37,031 nucleotides of DNA from Caulobacterales bacterium (GCA_017302335.1 JAFLCT010000015.1:1-37031); one strand, 5' to 3'. Numbered from the stretch's first letter, positions 7,946-16,550 are shown. The notes: generated by a model from the sequence alone, not told the origin. Program-made: numbers and translations.

Positions 7946-9424
7946 CTAACGCCCCCAGAAACCGCCGCCGCCGCGCCAGCGGGCGTCGCCGGTCGGGCGG
8001 TCGGCGTCGATATAGCGGCCGTCGCGGTCGTACCAGCCATAGCCCTGCTGGAACCGGTCATAGCCTTCCAGGCTGTAGGCGTCGTCGTAATAGGGCTGGC
8101 CCAGGCTGCCTTCGTCCTGGTCCCACCAGTCGCGCGGATAGGGGCGATTCTGGCATTCCCAGCCGTTCTCGGATCGGCTGTCCCACGACGGAGCGTAGCG
8201 GTCGCGATACCGGGGGTTGAAGCGCGGGCGGCAGATGTTGTCGCGCGACCACACCCGGTTGCCGCTGGCCTCGATGACGGCGCGGTCCTCGGCGTAGATG
8301 ACGTCGCGCACGCCCGCGAAGCTGTTGTCGCGGACCACCGCCCGGCCCGAGGCGGCGGCCACGCCCACCGTAGCGGCGCGGATGCGGCTGTCGGTCAGGC
8401 TCAGTTCGCCATTGTACAGCACCGCGCCCTTGTCGGCCTTGCAGATGCGGCTCTGGTCGATCGAGACCGAGGCCCCTTCCACCACCACGCCCTCGACATA
8501 GCCGCAGATCTTGGTGTTGGTGACCTCCAGACGCCCATAGTCGCGCGCGGCGCGGACCAGCAGGCCGATGGCGCGCGGGCCGAAATTCACCGGCTGTTCC
8601 GACCCGATCAGGGTCGTGGCCGACAGGGTCGAGACCGGCCCGGCGCCGGGCGTCAACTCGATGCCCGATTGCGAGCCGGTGACCGTCAGCTCATAGGCCG
8701 TCACCGTCGCGCCGTCGGCGACGATGGCCGGGGCCACGGTCTGGGCGTCGACGACGATGTTGCGGATGTCCAACAGGCCGCCGTCGACGTACAGGGCCGC
8801 CTCGTCGCCCGCGTGACGGAAGCCGACGCGGTTCATGACGATCTCGGCGCCATAGCCGACCATACAGGCGGCGTCGCCCGCGCGCGGCGAGGCGAAGACC
8901 ATGTCGCGGATCTCGACGCGGACGCCCCGCGCCACCGTGATGCACGGCAGGCCGTCGGGCGCTTGCAACGTCGGGGTCGGGTTGCGGGTCCAGTCGCGCG
9001 GATCGAAGCCGCCTTCGCCGATGATGGTGATGGGCTTGTCGATGTTCAGCCAGCCGACACAGGCGCCGGCCCGTGCTCGGATGACCAGGGTGCCGCCCGG
9101 CCGCACGCGGCGCACGGCGTCCTCGACCGCGCCTGAGCCGGGATTGCCGCCGCAATCGACCAGCACCACCTCCTGGCCGCCGGGACCGCCTGGATAGCCG
9201 GGACGCCAGTCGGGCCGGTGCCGACCATAGTCGTAGCGGCGATGATTGCGCGAACGATAGCCGCGCGTCGGCGGGGCCAGCAGGACGCCGAAGTTCGGGC
9301 GCGTCTGGCTTTCGATCTTGGCGGCGGTCTGGGCGACGGCCTGAGGCGCCGGAGAAGCGAGACCGGCGGCGACGGTCAGGGCCAGGGTGGCGGCGCCGAC
9401 CAGGGAATGACGGAGGCTCATCAT
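7946..9424 (-). CDS. Secreted right-handed beta-helix protein
   Basis: Exported protein of ~492 residues. The start chosen is the ATG at 9424, placed 8 nt after AGGAGG; a GTG two codons earlier (9430) is too close to it. The signal peptide runs to about residue 32 (LASPAPQAVAQ). The centre (~100-390) is a run of short beta-strand repeats such as VEIRDMVFASPRAGDAACM, LLDIRNIVVDAQTVAPAI and VSIDQSRICKADKGAVLYNG, typical of parallel beta-helix proteins related to pectate lyase/AlgG-like folds. The mature part has eight cysteines, suggesting disulfides. Both ends are low-complexity and rich in Arg, Tyr, Asp, Gly and Trp. No lyase or epimerase catalytic signature is recognised. It is second in an operon after the Sel1 lipoprotein, whose stop overlaps its ribosome site. 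Confidence 0.82.
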   Translation of the reverse strand: MMSLRHSLVGAATLALTVAAGLASPAPQAVAQTAAKIESQTRPNFGVLLAPPTRGYRSRNHRRYDYGRHRPDWRPGYPGGPGGQEVVLVDCGGNPGSGAVEDAVRRVRPGGTLVIRARAGACVGWLNIDKPITIIGEGGFDPRDWTRNPTPTLQAPDGLPCITVARGVRVEIRDMVFASPRAGDAACMVGYGAEIVMNRVGFRHAGDEAALYVDGGLLDIRNIVVDAQTVAPAIVADGATVTAYELTVTGSQSGIELTPGAGPVSTLSATTLIGSEQPVNFGPRAIGLLVRAARDYGRLEVTNTKICGYVEGVVVEGASVSIDQSRICKADKGAVLYNGELSLTDSRIRAATVGVAAASGRAVVRDNSFAGVRDVIYAEDRAVIEASGNRVWSRDNICRPRFNPRYRDRYAPSWDSRSENGWECQNRPYPRDWWDQDEGSLGQPYYDDAYSLEGYDRFQQGYGWYDRDGRYIDADRPTGDARWRGGGGFWGR

Positions 9425-9436
9425 ACTCACGCCCTC

Positions 9437-10903
9437 CTAGCGGCGTTGCGAGCGAGACACCTGGGCGAGAACCGCTTGCAGGCGCGACGCGGACGGGCCG
9501 AAACCCGACAGCGCCGATTCGATGCGTTGGACCACGGCCTCGGCCTTGTCCTGATCGGCCACGCCCGCGACGCCCAGGGCGAAGAAGGTCGACAGGGCGA
9601 ATTTGGCCTCGGGGCTGCCCTGTTTGGCGGCCTCTTCGTACCAGTGGAAGGCGCGGGCGTAGTCGGCGGGCACGCCGATGCCCTCGGAATACATGACCGC
9701 CAGCACCAGTTGCGCCTCGGACGAGCCGTTGATGGCCGCCAGTTGGATGGCCCGCACCCGCTCCAGATAGCTGAGCCGCGATTCCATCGGATGGCCCAGC
9801 ATGGCCTCCAGCGTCTCGACCTGGCGTTTGGACAGGTCCTCGGGCCGGGTGGCGATGTTTTCCGTGATGCCGAGATAACGCAGCGCCCGCCCGACGTGGA
9901 CGAACGGCAATTCGCCGCTCATTCGCGACAGGGCGTACTCATAGGCGTCGCCGCGCGGGCGGCTTTCGTCCGAGAAGGGCACGCCCGAGGCCGGGGCCTT
10001 GTTGGGATAGAATTCGAACGGCGGAACCCATTGCCGCGCCTTGGCCTCGACGAAACGGCCGTACTGGCTGCGGCCGGGCGAGGATTGTTCGAAGTCCTTC
10101 AGCAGCACATAGGCGCCCACGTCGCCGGTCTGAACCGCCAGATAGTTGTACAGATAGGCGTCCACGTCGTTGCGCTGGAACAGGTCGGTGGCGGCGCGAT
10201 AGCCGCGCCCGCCGCCCCGCTGACGGGCGTTGCCGCCGTTGCCGCCCCAGGCTTCTCGCGCCTCGCGGTTATCGGCCGGTTCGCCGAACGGGCCGTACAG
10301 GCTGTCATGCAGCCGCGCCAGGGTGCGATAGCCCGCCGCGTCCTGGGTCGACATCACATAGACGACGCGGTCGCGGACCTCTTCCTGCTCCTCGCGGGTC
10401 ATCTGGCCCAAGAGGCGGTCCAGCCGCTGATAGGCGACGTGTCGTTCGAACGCCCGGCAGTCGTCATAGCGCGACAAGGGCTTCCAACCGCCCAGCCCGC
10501 CGCGATCCACCCGGTTGATCGGCGCATAGCCCTGGTCGTTGGCCAGGGCCATGCCGTACCAGACCGCGCTCTCGATCGGGTCCTCGATGTTCTTGTCGGT
10601 GGCGCGCAGGGCGGAGTAGCGCGAACCCAGCTCCAACTGGGCGAAGAAATCGCCTCTGAAAGCCGCGCGGCGCAGATAGCGCAAGCCGGTTTCCTGGGCG
10701 TTGAACTCGGGTCCGGTGAAGGACGGTGGGCGCGGACAGGCGTTCGAGGCGGCGTCCTTGCGCCAGAATTGAACGCCCTGATCCTGGCAACTGGCGATGC
10801 TCAAGGCTGTCACGGCCAAGACCGCCGCAGTGGCCGCCGCAGCCAAGGGCGCGCGAGACCGATTCCGGGCGCGATCACCGTCCATGCCCTCGCGGTCGCG
10901 CAT
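9437..10903 (-). CDS. Sel1-repeat lipoprotein
   Basis: A 488-residue protein. A positively charged N-terminus and hydrophobic stretch end in the lipobox LSIASC (Cys39), so it should be a lipid-anchored envelope protein. Sel1/TPR-like repeats are visible near the N-terminus (LRRAAFRGDFFAQLELGSRY) and toward the C-terminus (AAINGSSEAQLVLAVMYSEG, followed by YEEAAKQGSPEAKFALSTFF). The middle has a Gly/Arg-rich loop (NARQRGGGRGYR). Sel1 repeats mediate protein contacts, as in AlgK of alginate export. It is 12 bp upstream of the beta-helix gene, so the two products likely act together in the envelope. The ATG at 10903 has a GGGG tract just upstream; an ATG six codons later is also possible and would give a more usual signal length. 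Confidence 0.82.
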   Translation of the reverse strand: MRDREGMDGDRARNRSRAPLAAAATAAVLAVTALSIASCQDQGVQFWRKDAASNACPRPPSFTGPEFNAQETGLRYLRRAAFRGDFFAQLELGSRYSALRATDKNIEDPIESAVWYGMALANDQGYAPINRVDRGGLGGWKPLSRYDDCRAFERHVAYQRLDRLLGQMTREEQEEVRDRVVYVMSTQDAAGYRTLARLHDSLYGPFGEPADNREAREAWGGNGGNARQRGGGRGYRAATDLFQRNDVDAYLYNYLAVQTGDVGAYVLLKDFEQSSPGRSQYGRFVEAKARQWVPPFEFYPNKAPASGVPFSDESRPRGDAYEYALSRMSGELPFVHVGRALRYLGITENIATRPEDLSKRQVETLEAMLGHPMESRLSYLERVRAIQLAAINGSSEAQLVLAVMYSEGIGVPADYARAFHWYEEAAKQGSPEAKFALSTFFALGVAGVADQDKAEAVVQRIESALSGFGPSASRLQAVLAQVSRSQRR

Positions 10904-10965
10904 GATCCCCTACCCTTCGTCGCGTCCTTGGAAAGCAGGGCGCGCGTTAACCATGTTACGCCGGG

Positions 10966-10994
10966 ATCGTCTGGTCCAGCGAACTCCCTGTCAA
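10966..10994 (-). promoter_or_regulatory. Possible sigma70-type promoter for the Sel1/beta-helix operon
   Basis: Read on the minus strand, a perfect TTGACA (10994-10989) is followed after 17 bases by GACGAT (10971-10966). The -10 is weak, but the -35 is exact and the placement gives a leader of about 50 nt before the ATG at 10903. The rest of the 10904-11135 gap between the divergent genes is relatively A/T-rich and shows no other clear signal. Confidence 0.35.
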
Positions 10995-11135
10995 GATTAA
11001 CGTTTCATTAGGAAAAAGCGTTGCCGCAGCGCGGCCAAAATGTGACTCCCGGCCAGGTTTCGTTGTCGTTCAATCGCTTGTCGCCAATTTCGCGCGCCCA
11101 TCGCCGGATCAGCCGCCGCATCCTATATGCGCGTC

Positions 11136-11633
11136 ATGAGCTATATCGCCCGCACAGACCGTCCCGCCGACAAAGTCGCCCGTTACGCCGAGGTCGAGAC
11201 CGAGATCCTGGCCGTGTTGGAGGGCGAACCGAACCGCACCGCGCGCATGGCGACCGTAGCCTCCATGCTGGCCGACGCCTTCGAGAGCTATTTCTGGACC
11301 GGTTTCTACTTGGTCGCCGACGACAGGCCAGACGAACTGGTGGTCGGGCCGTATCAGGGCACCCTGGGCTGTCTGCGCATCCCGTTTTCGCGCGGGGTTT
11401 GCGGGGCGGCGGCCCGCACCGGTCTGACCCAGGTGGTCGAGGACGTTCACGCCTTTCCCGGCCACATCGCCTGCGACGGCCGTTCGCGCAGCGAGATCGT
11501 CGTGCCCGTGCGCGACGCCTCGGGCGCCCTGATCGCCGTCTTCGACGTGGACGCGACCGAACCCGCCGCTTTCGACGCCGAGGACGCCCGGGCGCTTGAG
11601 CGGCTGATGGCCCGGCTTTTCGCCGCCGGTTGA
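11136..11633 (+). CDS. msrC: Free methionine-(R)-sulfoxide reductase (GAF domain)
   Basis: Reduces free L-methionine-(R)-sulfoxide using thioredoxin-type reductants; cytosolic protection against oxidation. The 165-residue single GAF domain carries the three family cysteines at 79, 89 and 113 (contexts LGCLRIPF, GVCGAAA and HIACDGR). Their spacing, 10 and 24, equals that of C84/C94/C118 in E. coli fRMsr. FYLV, VVGPYQG and EIVVPVRD are also typical. An ATG at 11127 in the same frame would add three residues; neither has a Shine-Dalgarno. CCTATA sits about 9 bp before the ATG at 11136, so a leaderless transcript is possible. Divergent from the Sel1 operon. Confidence 0.93.
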   Translation: MSYIARTDRPADKVARYAEVETEILAVLEGEPNRTARMATVASMLADAFESYFWTGFYLVADDRPDELVVGPYQGTLGCLRIPFSRGVCGAAARTGLTQVVEDVHAFPGHIACDGRSRSEIVVPVRDASGALIAVFDVDATEPAAFDAEDARALERLMARLFAAG

Positions 11634-11683
11634 TCCCGGCCCCGCGCCGACTATGGTCCGGCGACGTTTTCAGGGAGTCTGAC

Positions 11684-12361
11684 ATGGGCGAACGGGTCGT
11701 GGCGGTCACGGGCGGGCACGGGGTGCTGGGCCGGGCCGTGGTTCAGGCGGCGCTGGACGCCGGGCTGAAGGTCGCGGTCATCGACCATGCGGCGGGCCTG
11801 CCTGTCCCAGACGGCGTGCTGGAGGTCGGCGGCGTCGATCTGACCGATCCGGCCCAAGCCCAGGGCGCGATCAACCGGGTCATCGCCCATTTCGGCCGCC
11901 TGGACGCCCTGTTGAACATCGCCGGGGGCTTCGTCTGGCAGACCGTCGACGACGCCGCGCCCGCCTGGGACCGGATGTTCGCCCTGAACCTGACCACCGC
12001 CGTCAACGCCAGTCGCGCGGCCCTGACCCATCTGAAGGCCTCGCCCGAGGGGCGCATCGTCAACGTCGGCGCCCATGCGGCGCTGAAGGCCGCGGCGGGC
12101 ATGGGTCCCTACGCCGCCTCCAAGGCCGCCGTTCACGCCCTGACCCAGGCCCTGGCGGAAGAGTTGAAATCCACCTCGGTCACCGTCAACGCCGTCCTGC
12201 CGTCGATCCTCGACACGGCCCAGAACCGCGCCGATATGCCTGACGCCGATCCGACGGCGTGGGTGGCGCCCGCTGATCTGGCCTCGGTCATCCTGTTCCT
12301 CGCTTCGCCCGCCAGCCGCGCCATGACGGGAGCGCTGGCGCCGGTCACGGGGCGGGTGTGA
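11684..12361 (+). CDS. Short-chain dehydrogenase/reductase lacking the catalytic Ser
   Basis: A 225-residue NAD(P)-dependent SDR. The cofactor glycine motif is TGGHGVLG (residues ~8-15), the NxAG motif is NIAGG, and the catalytic pair is Y143 and K147 in PYAASKAAVHAL. The catalytic Ser expected 13 residues before Tyr is Ala130 (NVGAHAALKAAAG). That pattern, GAxAAL...Y..K..VH, resembles mammalian dihydropteridine reductase, which also lacks the Ser. The substrate is unknown. The start at 11684 has a GGGAG ribosome site; the frame runs upstream to 11630 without signals. The TGA overlaps the next gene's GTG by four bases (GTGA), so it is probably translationally coupled to the CitE-like lyase. 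Confidence 0.87.
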   Translation: MGERVVAVTGGHGVLGRAVVQAALDAGLKVAVIDHAAGLPVPDGVLEVGGVDLTDPAQAQGAINRVIAHFGRLDALLNIAGGFVWQTVDDAAPAWDRMFALNLTTAVNASRAALTHLKASPEGRIVNVGAHAALKAAAGMGPYAASKAAVHALTQALAEELKSTSVTVNAVLPSILDTAQNRADMPDADPTAWVAPADLASVILFLASPASRAMTGALAPVTGRV

Positions 12362-13167
12362 GCCGCTTCCGCAGCGTCCTGTTCCTGCCCGCCGACAACG
12401 GACGTGCGGTCGAAAAGGCGCGTGGTCTGGATTGCGACCTGGCCGTTCTGGATCTGGAGGACGCCGTCGCGCCGGAGCGCAAGGTCGAGGCCCGCGCCGC
12501 CGCCGTCGCAGCGTTGAGGACCCACCCCTTCGCCGTGCGCATCAACGGCCTGGACACGCCCTGGGGAGCGGACGACCTGACGGCCCTGGCGGCGACCGGC
12601 GTCGGCCTGGTGATCGCGCCCAAGGTCGAGAGCGCCGCCGGGATCATCGCCCTGGCCGAGCGCCTGCCCGAGGCGGCGCGTCTGTGGGCCATGATCGAGA
12701 CGCCGCGCGCCCTCAGGGCCTTGAACGCCGTCGCGGCCGCCGGCGGGCCGCTCAGGGGCCTGATGCTGGGCGTCAACGACCTGGCCAAGGCCCTGGGGAC
12801 CGGGCCGTCGCCGGATCGTGAGCCGCTGAAACCCTGGCTGGCCGCCACGGTCGCCACCGCCCGCGCCCATGGCCTGAAGGCGATCGACGGCGTCTTCAAT
12901 CGCTTCCAGGACGCTGAGGGATTCGCCGCCGAGGCCGCCCAGGCGCGTCTCTACGGTTTTGACGGCAAGAGCCTGATCCACCCGTCCCAGATCGCGCCCT
13001 GCAACGCCGCCTTCGCCCCGACCGAGACGCAGGTCGCCTTCGCCCGCGCCGTCGTCGCCGCCTTCGCCGCGCCCGAGGCGGCCGACAAGGGCGCGATCCG
13101 CGTCGAGGGCGAGATGGTCGAGCGGCTGCACCTGGAAACGGCCGTGGCGCTGCTGGCGAGCCTGTAG
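12358..13167 (+). CDS. HpcH/HpaI aldolase / CitE-like acyl-CoA lyase
   Basis: A 269-residue TIM-barrel protein of the CitE family, whose members cleave or form malyl-CoA, citramalyl-CoA or citryl thioesters with a divalent metal. Diagnostic strings are RSVLFLPADN (residues 5-14), LAVLDLEDAV with the metal-binding acidic pair, FAVRINGLDTPW, APKVES, MIETPRALRAL and GFDGKSLIHPSQI near the C-terminus. The start is GTG at 12358, overlapping the SDR stop. No citD or citF lies nearby, so it is not citrate lyase proper; a stand-alone CitE-like lyase is more likely. The substrate cannot be assigned. Pairing with the SDR suggests that one acts on the hydroxy- or oxo-acid product of the other. Confidence 0.88.
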   Translation: MSRFRSVLFLPADNGRAVEKARGLDCDLAVLDLEDAVAPERKVEARAAAVAALRTHPFAVRINGLDTPWGADDLTALAATGVGLVIAPKVESAAGIIALAERLPEAARLWAMIETPRALRALNAVAAAGGPLRGLMLGVNDLAKALGTGPSPDREPLKPWLAATVATARAHGLKAIDGVFNRFQDAEGFAAEAAQARLYGFDGKSLIHPSQIAPCNAAFAPTETQVAFARAVVAAFAAPEAADKGAIRVEGEMVERLHLETAVALLASL

Positions 13168-13250
13168 TTTCGTTCAACCGCCAGGAGCGGGGAGCGATCT
13201 CCGTCGCCCCTCTCGCCATGCCCCCGTCGCCCGCCTAGAAGCGGTGGAGC

Positions 13251-15338
13251 ATGACCGCCAAAGCGCCCGCCTTCGCCAAAGTCGTCAGAACGCCCGCCGC
13301 GGCGAAGCGGACCCCCGCCTGGGTCTGCGCGCCCGGGGTGCTGAAGGTTCCGTTCCTGTCGGCTTTCTTGTCGGAATACGATCTGCGGCGTCTGCCCAAG
13401 GGGGGCGTGCGCGCCGTTCTGGGGTGGGGCCTGAAGCCGACGGCCCAGGCCGGCCGCCGCTGGGCCGCCGCCAAGAAACTGCCCTATATCGCCCTGGAGG
13501 ATGGTTTCCTGCGTTCGGTCGGCCTGGGAGAGGCGGGCGCCGCCAGCCTCAGTCTCGTGGTCGACGGCGTGGGCATCTATTACGATGCGACGCGGCCCAG
13601 CCGCCTGGAACGACTGATCACCACCGCCGACGATTGGTGCGACGCCGCCATGACGGCCCGCGCCCGCGCCCTGATCGACCGAATCGTCGCCTCGGGCGTC
13701 AGCAAGACCAATATGGGCGGGCCGCTGGACCCGGCGCTCCTGCAACCCGGCCGTCGGGTGCTGGTGGTGGACCAGACGCTGAACGACGCCTCCATCGGCT
13801 ATGGTCTGGCCGACGCCGACAGTTTCCGCGCCATGCTGGCCGCCGCGAAGGCCCGGAATCCGGACGCCCAGATCATCGTCAAACGCCATCCCGCCGTGGC
13901 CGCCGGGCGAAAACAGGGCTGTCTCGCCGCCGCCGACCTGAAGGGTGTGACCCTGATCGATGTCGATGTGCGCCCCGCCGACCTGCTGGCGGCGGTGGAT
14001 GCGGTCTATTGCGTCACCTCGGCCCTGGGGTTCGAGGCGCTGTTGCGCGGCCTGCCCGTGTCCTGCTTCGGCGCGCCCTTCTATTCCGGCTGGGACCTGA
14101 CCGACGACGCCGTCGACACCGGCCGCCGGGGCGTGCCGCGGACGATCGAGCAGATCGCCGCCGCCGCCCTGATCGCCTATAGCCGCTATATCGATCCCGT
14201 CACCGGCCGTCGGTGCGACGCCGAACAGGCGCTGGATCGGTTGATCGCCCTGCGCGACCGCGCGGATCGGCTGAGCGGCGACTGGGCCTTGACCGGCTTC
14301 GCCCCGGCCAAGCGCGGCGCCATCCGCCGATTGCTGAACAGCCCCAAGGGCCGCGTCCGCTTCATCGCCTCGCCCCGGGCCGCCGCCCGTCACGCCGCCG
14401 CGACCGGCGGCCGCCTGGCCTGGTGGGCGGGCAAGGAGACCCAGGCCGTTCGCACCGCCGCCGCCGCCTTCGACGGCCCGACGGTGCGTATCGAGGACGG
14501 CTTCATCCGCTCCCAGGGCCTGGGTTCGGACTTCTTCGGCGCCCTGTCCGTGGCCCTGGACGACCTGGGGGTCTATTACGACCCGCGCAGTCCCAGTCGG
14601 CTGGAGGTCCTGATCGAGACGTCGGCCCTGACCCCCGACCAGGCGGCTCGCGCCCGCCGCCTGAAGGGGCGTTTGGTCGAGGCCGGGGTGTCGAAATACA
14701 ACCTCATCGGCGCCGCCCTGCCGACCGACTGGCCCACGGATCGCGAACGGGTGCTGGTCGTCGGCCAGGTCGAGAACGACAAGTCGATCCTGACCGGCTG
14801 CGAGGGCGTGCGCACCAACGCCGGCCTGATCGCCGCCGTCCGCGCCGACCGGCCCGAGGCCTTCATCATCTATCGCAACCATCCCGACGTGCTGGCGGGC
14901 AATCGGCCGGGGAGACTGGACGCCCAGGCCCTGGGCGCCGTCGACGCCGTGGCCGACGGGCTGGACGTCATTGACTGCATCCACGCCTGCGACCGGTTGG
15001 CGACTCTGACCAGCCTGGCGGGGTTCGAGGCCCTGTTGCGCGGCAAGGCGGTCTCGACCTACGGGCGACCCTTCTATGCCGGATGGGGGCTGACGGATGA
15101 CCGTCTGACGTTCCAGCGGCGCAGCCGACGCGCCACCCTGGACGACCTGGTTCACGCCGCCCTGATCGCCTATCCGGTCTATGCCGCCCCGAACGGCTGG
15201 CCCTGCGAGGCCGAGGATCTGGTCGAAGCCCTGATCGCGGCGCGCGGCCGTCCGATCGCTTCGCCGCCGAACCAGATCGCCCGCTGGTGGAAGGGAATCC
15301 GCGCCAGTCTCGACCGCACGCCGCCGCCGTCCTACTGA
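13251..15338 (+). CDS. kpsC: KpsC-type dual-domain Kdo transferase (capsule)
   Basis: Resembles KpsC, which builds the poly-beta-Kdo linker on phosphatidylglycerol that carries group 2 capsules, acting at the cytoplasmic face of the inner membrane. The 695 residues form two homologous halves. Each has an EDGF(L/I)RS(V/Q)GLG block (residues ~83 and ~414), a G(I/V)YYD..xPSRLE.LI block, a VLVV.Q..ND.SI block, a basic-HP segment (KRHPA, RNHPD), and GFEALLRG followed by FY(S/A)GW.LTDD. In KpsC the halves are separate beta-2,4 and beta-2,7 Kdo transferases. No kpsS, kdsB or ABC transporter lies beside it, so the rest of the capsule system must be elsewhere. The ATG at 13251 has GGTGGAG just upstream. 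Confidence 0.88.
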   Translation: MTAKAPAFAKVVRTPAAAKRTPAWVCAPGVLKVPFLSAFLSEYDLRRLPKGGVRAVLGWGLKPTAQAGRRWAAAKKLPYIALEDGFLRSVGLGEAGAASLSLVVDGVGIYYDATRPSRLERLITTADDWCDAAMTARARALIDRIVASGVSKTNMGGPLDPALLQPGRRVLVVDQTLNDASIGYGLADADSFRAMLAAAKARNPDAQIIVKRHPAVAAGRKQGCLAAADLKGVTLIDVDVRPADLLAAVDAVYCVTSALGFEALLRGLPVSCFGAPFYSGWDLTDDAVDTGRRGVPRTIEQIAAAALIAYSRYIDPVTGRRCDAEQALDRLIALRDRADRLSGDWALTGFAPAKRGAIRRLLNSPKGRVRFIASPRAAARHAAATGGRLAWWAGKETQAVRTAAAAFDGPTVRIEDGFIRSQGLGSDFFGALSVALDDLGVYYDPRSPSRLEVLIETSALTPDQAARARRLKGRLVEAGVSKYNLIGAALPTDWPTDRERVLVVGQVENDKSILTGCEGVRTNAGLIAAVRADRPEAFIIYRNHPDVLAGNRPGRLDAQALGAVDAVADGLDVIDCIHACDRLATLTSLAGFEALLRGKAVSTYGRPFYAGWGLTDDRLTFQRRSRRATLDDLVHAALIAYPVYAAPNGWPCEAEDLVEALIAARGRPIASPPNQIARWWKGIRASLDRTPPPSY

Positions 15339-15365
15339 GAGGGTTCGTCACTGGAACGGACCCTC
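15339..15365 (+). terminator. Hairpin immediately after kpsC
   Basis: GAGGGTTCGT (15339-15348) pairs with ACGGACCCTC (15356-15365) over 10 bp with one G-U, around a 7-base loop, starting directly at the kpsC stop. No T run follows, so it may limit read-through or protect the 3' end rather than terminate fully. Confidence 0.5.
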
Positions 15366-15410
15366 CCTCAAGCAGAGAGGCGCCGCGCGCCGAGCGATAG
15401 GGAAGTCAGA

Positions 15411-16550
15411 ATGCCGAACGCAGTCATCGCCGCCACCGGTCTGTTCACCCCTGAACAGTCCATCAGCAATGAGGAGCTGGTCGCGGCCTACAACGCCTGG
15501 GCCGAGCGATGGAACGCGGCCAACGCCGACGCCATCGCGTCGGGCGAGGTCGAGGCGCGCACCCCGTCGTCGCCCGAGTTCATCGAGAAGGCGTCGGGCA
15601 TCAAATCCCGCTTCGTGCTGGACAAGGCCGGGGTTCTGGACCCCGAACGGATGCGGCCGCATCTGCCGGAACGTTCGAACGACGAGCTATCGATCCTGGC
15701 CGAAATGGCGGTCAAGGCGGCGCGTCAGGCGATCGAAGCCTGGGGCAAGCCGGTCTCGGAGATCGGCGCGGTGCTGTGCGCCGCCTCGAATATGCAACGC
15801 GCCTATCCGGCCATCGCCATCGAGGTGCAGCAGGCCCTGGGCGTCGAGGGCTTCGCCTTCGACATGAATGTGGCGTGCAGCTCGGCCACCTTCGGCATCA
15901 AGACGGCGGCCGATTTCATCGCCTCCGGCTCGGTCAAGGCGGTGCTGATGGTCAATCCCGAGATTTGTTCGGCGCATCTGAATTTCACCGACCGCGACAG
16001 CCATTTCATCTTCGGCGACGTGGCCACGGCCGTGATCGTCGAGGCCGAGGACCAGGCCAAGGGCGGCTGGGAGATTCTGGGAACCCGGTTGAAGACCGTC
16101 TTTTCCAACAACATCCGCAATAATTTCGGGTTCCTGAACACCGCCGCCCTGGCGACCGGCGAAGCGCCCGAGGCGCCGGGCGGACCGACCGACAAGCTGT
16201 TCGTTCAGCAGGGCCGCAAGGTGTTCAAGGACGTGGTGCCCATGGTGGCCGAGATGATCGTCGACCATGCGGGCGATCTGGGCCTGGACCCGACGGGCCT
16301 GAAGCGGCTGTGGCTGCACCAGGCCAACATCAACATGAACGAGATGATCGGCCGCAGGGTGCTGGGCCGCGATCCGGCGCCGGGCGAGAACGTCATCATC
16401 CTGGACGAGTACGCCAACACCTCCTCGGCCGGATCGATCATCGCCTTCCACCGCCATCACGAAGGATTCCAGCCCGGCGACGTCGGCCTGATCTGCAGTT
16501 TCGGCGCGGGCTATTCGGCGGGCACTGTGTTCGTGAGGAAACGCGCCTGA
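15411..16550 (+). CDS. FabH-like beta-ketoacyl-ACP synthase III (beta-ketodecanoyl type)
   Basis: Thiolase-fold condensing enzyme of 379 residues with the KAS III triad Cys156 (NVACSSATFG), His303 (WLHQANINMNEM) and Asn336 (EYANTSSAG). It is longer than canonical FabH (~320) and opens with ATGLFTP..SISNEELV and FIEKASGIKSRFV. This matches my recollection of the Pseudomonas aeruginosa beta-ketodecanoyl-ACP synthase (PA3286) that condenses octanoyl-CoA with malonyl-ACP, shunting beta-oxidation products into fatty-acid synthesis. It lies alone, not in a fab cluster, so it is probably a second KAS III. The ATG at 15411 follows an AGGGAAGTCAGA ribosome-binding stretch. Confidence 0.9.
   Translation: MPNAVIAATGLFTPEQSISNEELVAAYNAWAERWNAANADAIASGEVEARTPSSPEFIEKASGIKSRFVLDKAGVLDPERMRPHLPERSNDELSILAEMAVKAARQAIEAWGKPVSEIGAVLCAASNMQRAYPAIAIEVQQALGVEGFAFDMNVACSSATFGIKTAADFIASGSVKAVLMVNPEICSAHLNFTDRDSHFIFGDVATAVIVEAEDQAKGGWEILGTRLKTVFSNNIRNNFGFLNTAALATGEAPEAPGGPTDKLFVQQGRKVFKDVVPMVAEMIVDHAGDLGLDPTGLKRLWLHQANINMNEMIGRRVLGRDPAPGENVIILDEYANTSSAGSIIAFHRHHEGFQPGDVGLICSFGAGYSAGTVFVRKRA

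Noticed and set aside
11630-11683. Upstream TTG start for the SDR
   Set aside because: The Rossmann motif begins right after the ATG at 11684, which has a ribosome site; the extra 18 residues have no support.
13189-13211. GGGGAGCGA...TCGCCCC hairpin after the CitE-like gene
   Set aside because: The stem has a bulge and no T run; too weak to call a terminator.
12951-15155. 734-codon minus-strand frame opposite kpsC
   Set aside because: It is the antisense shadow of a well-supported gene, rich in Gly, Gln and Arg as expected for such frames.
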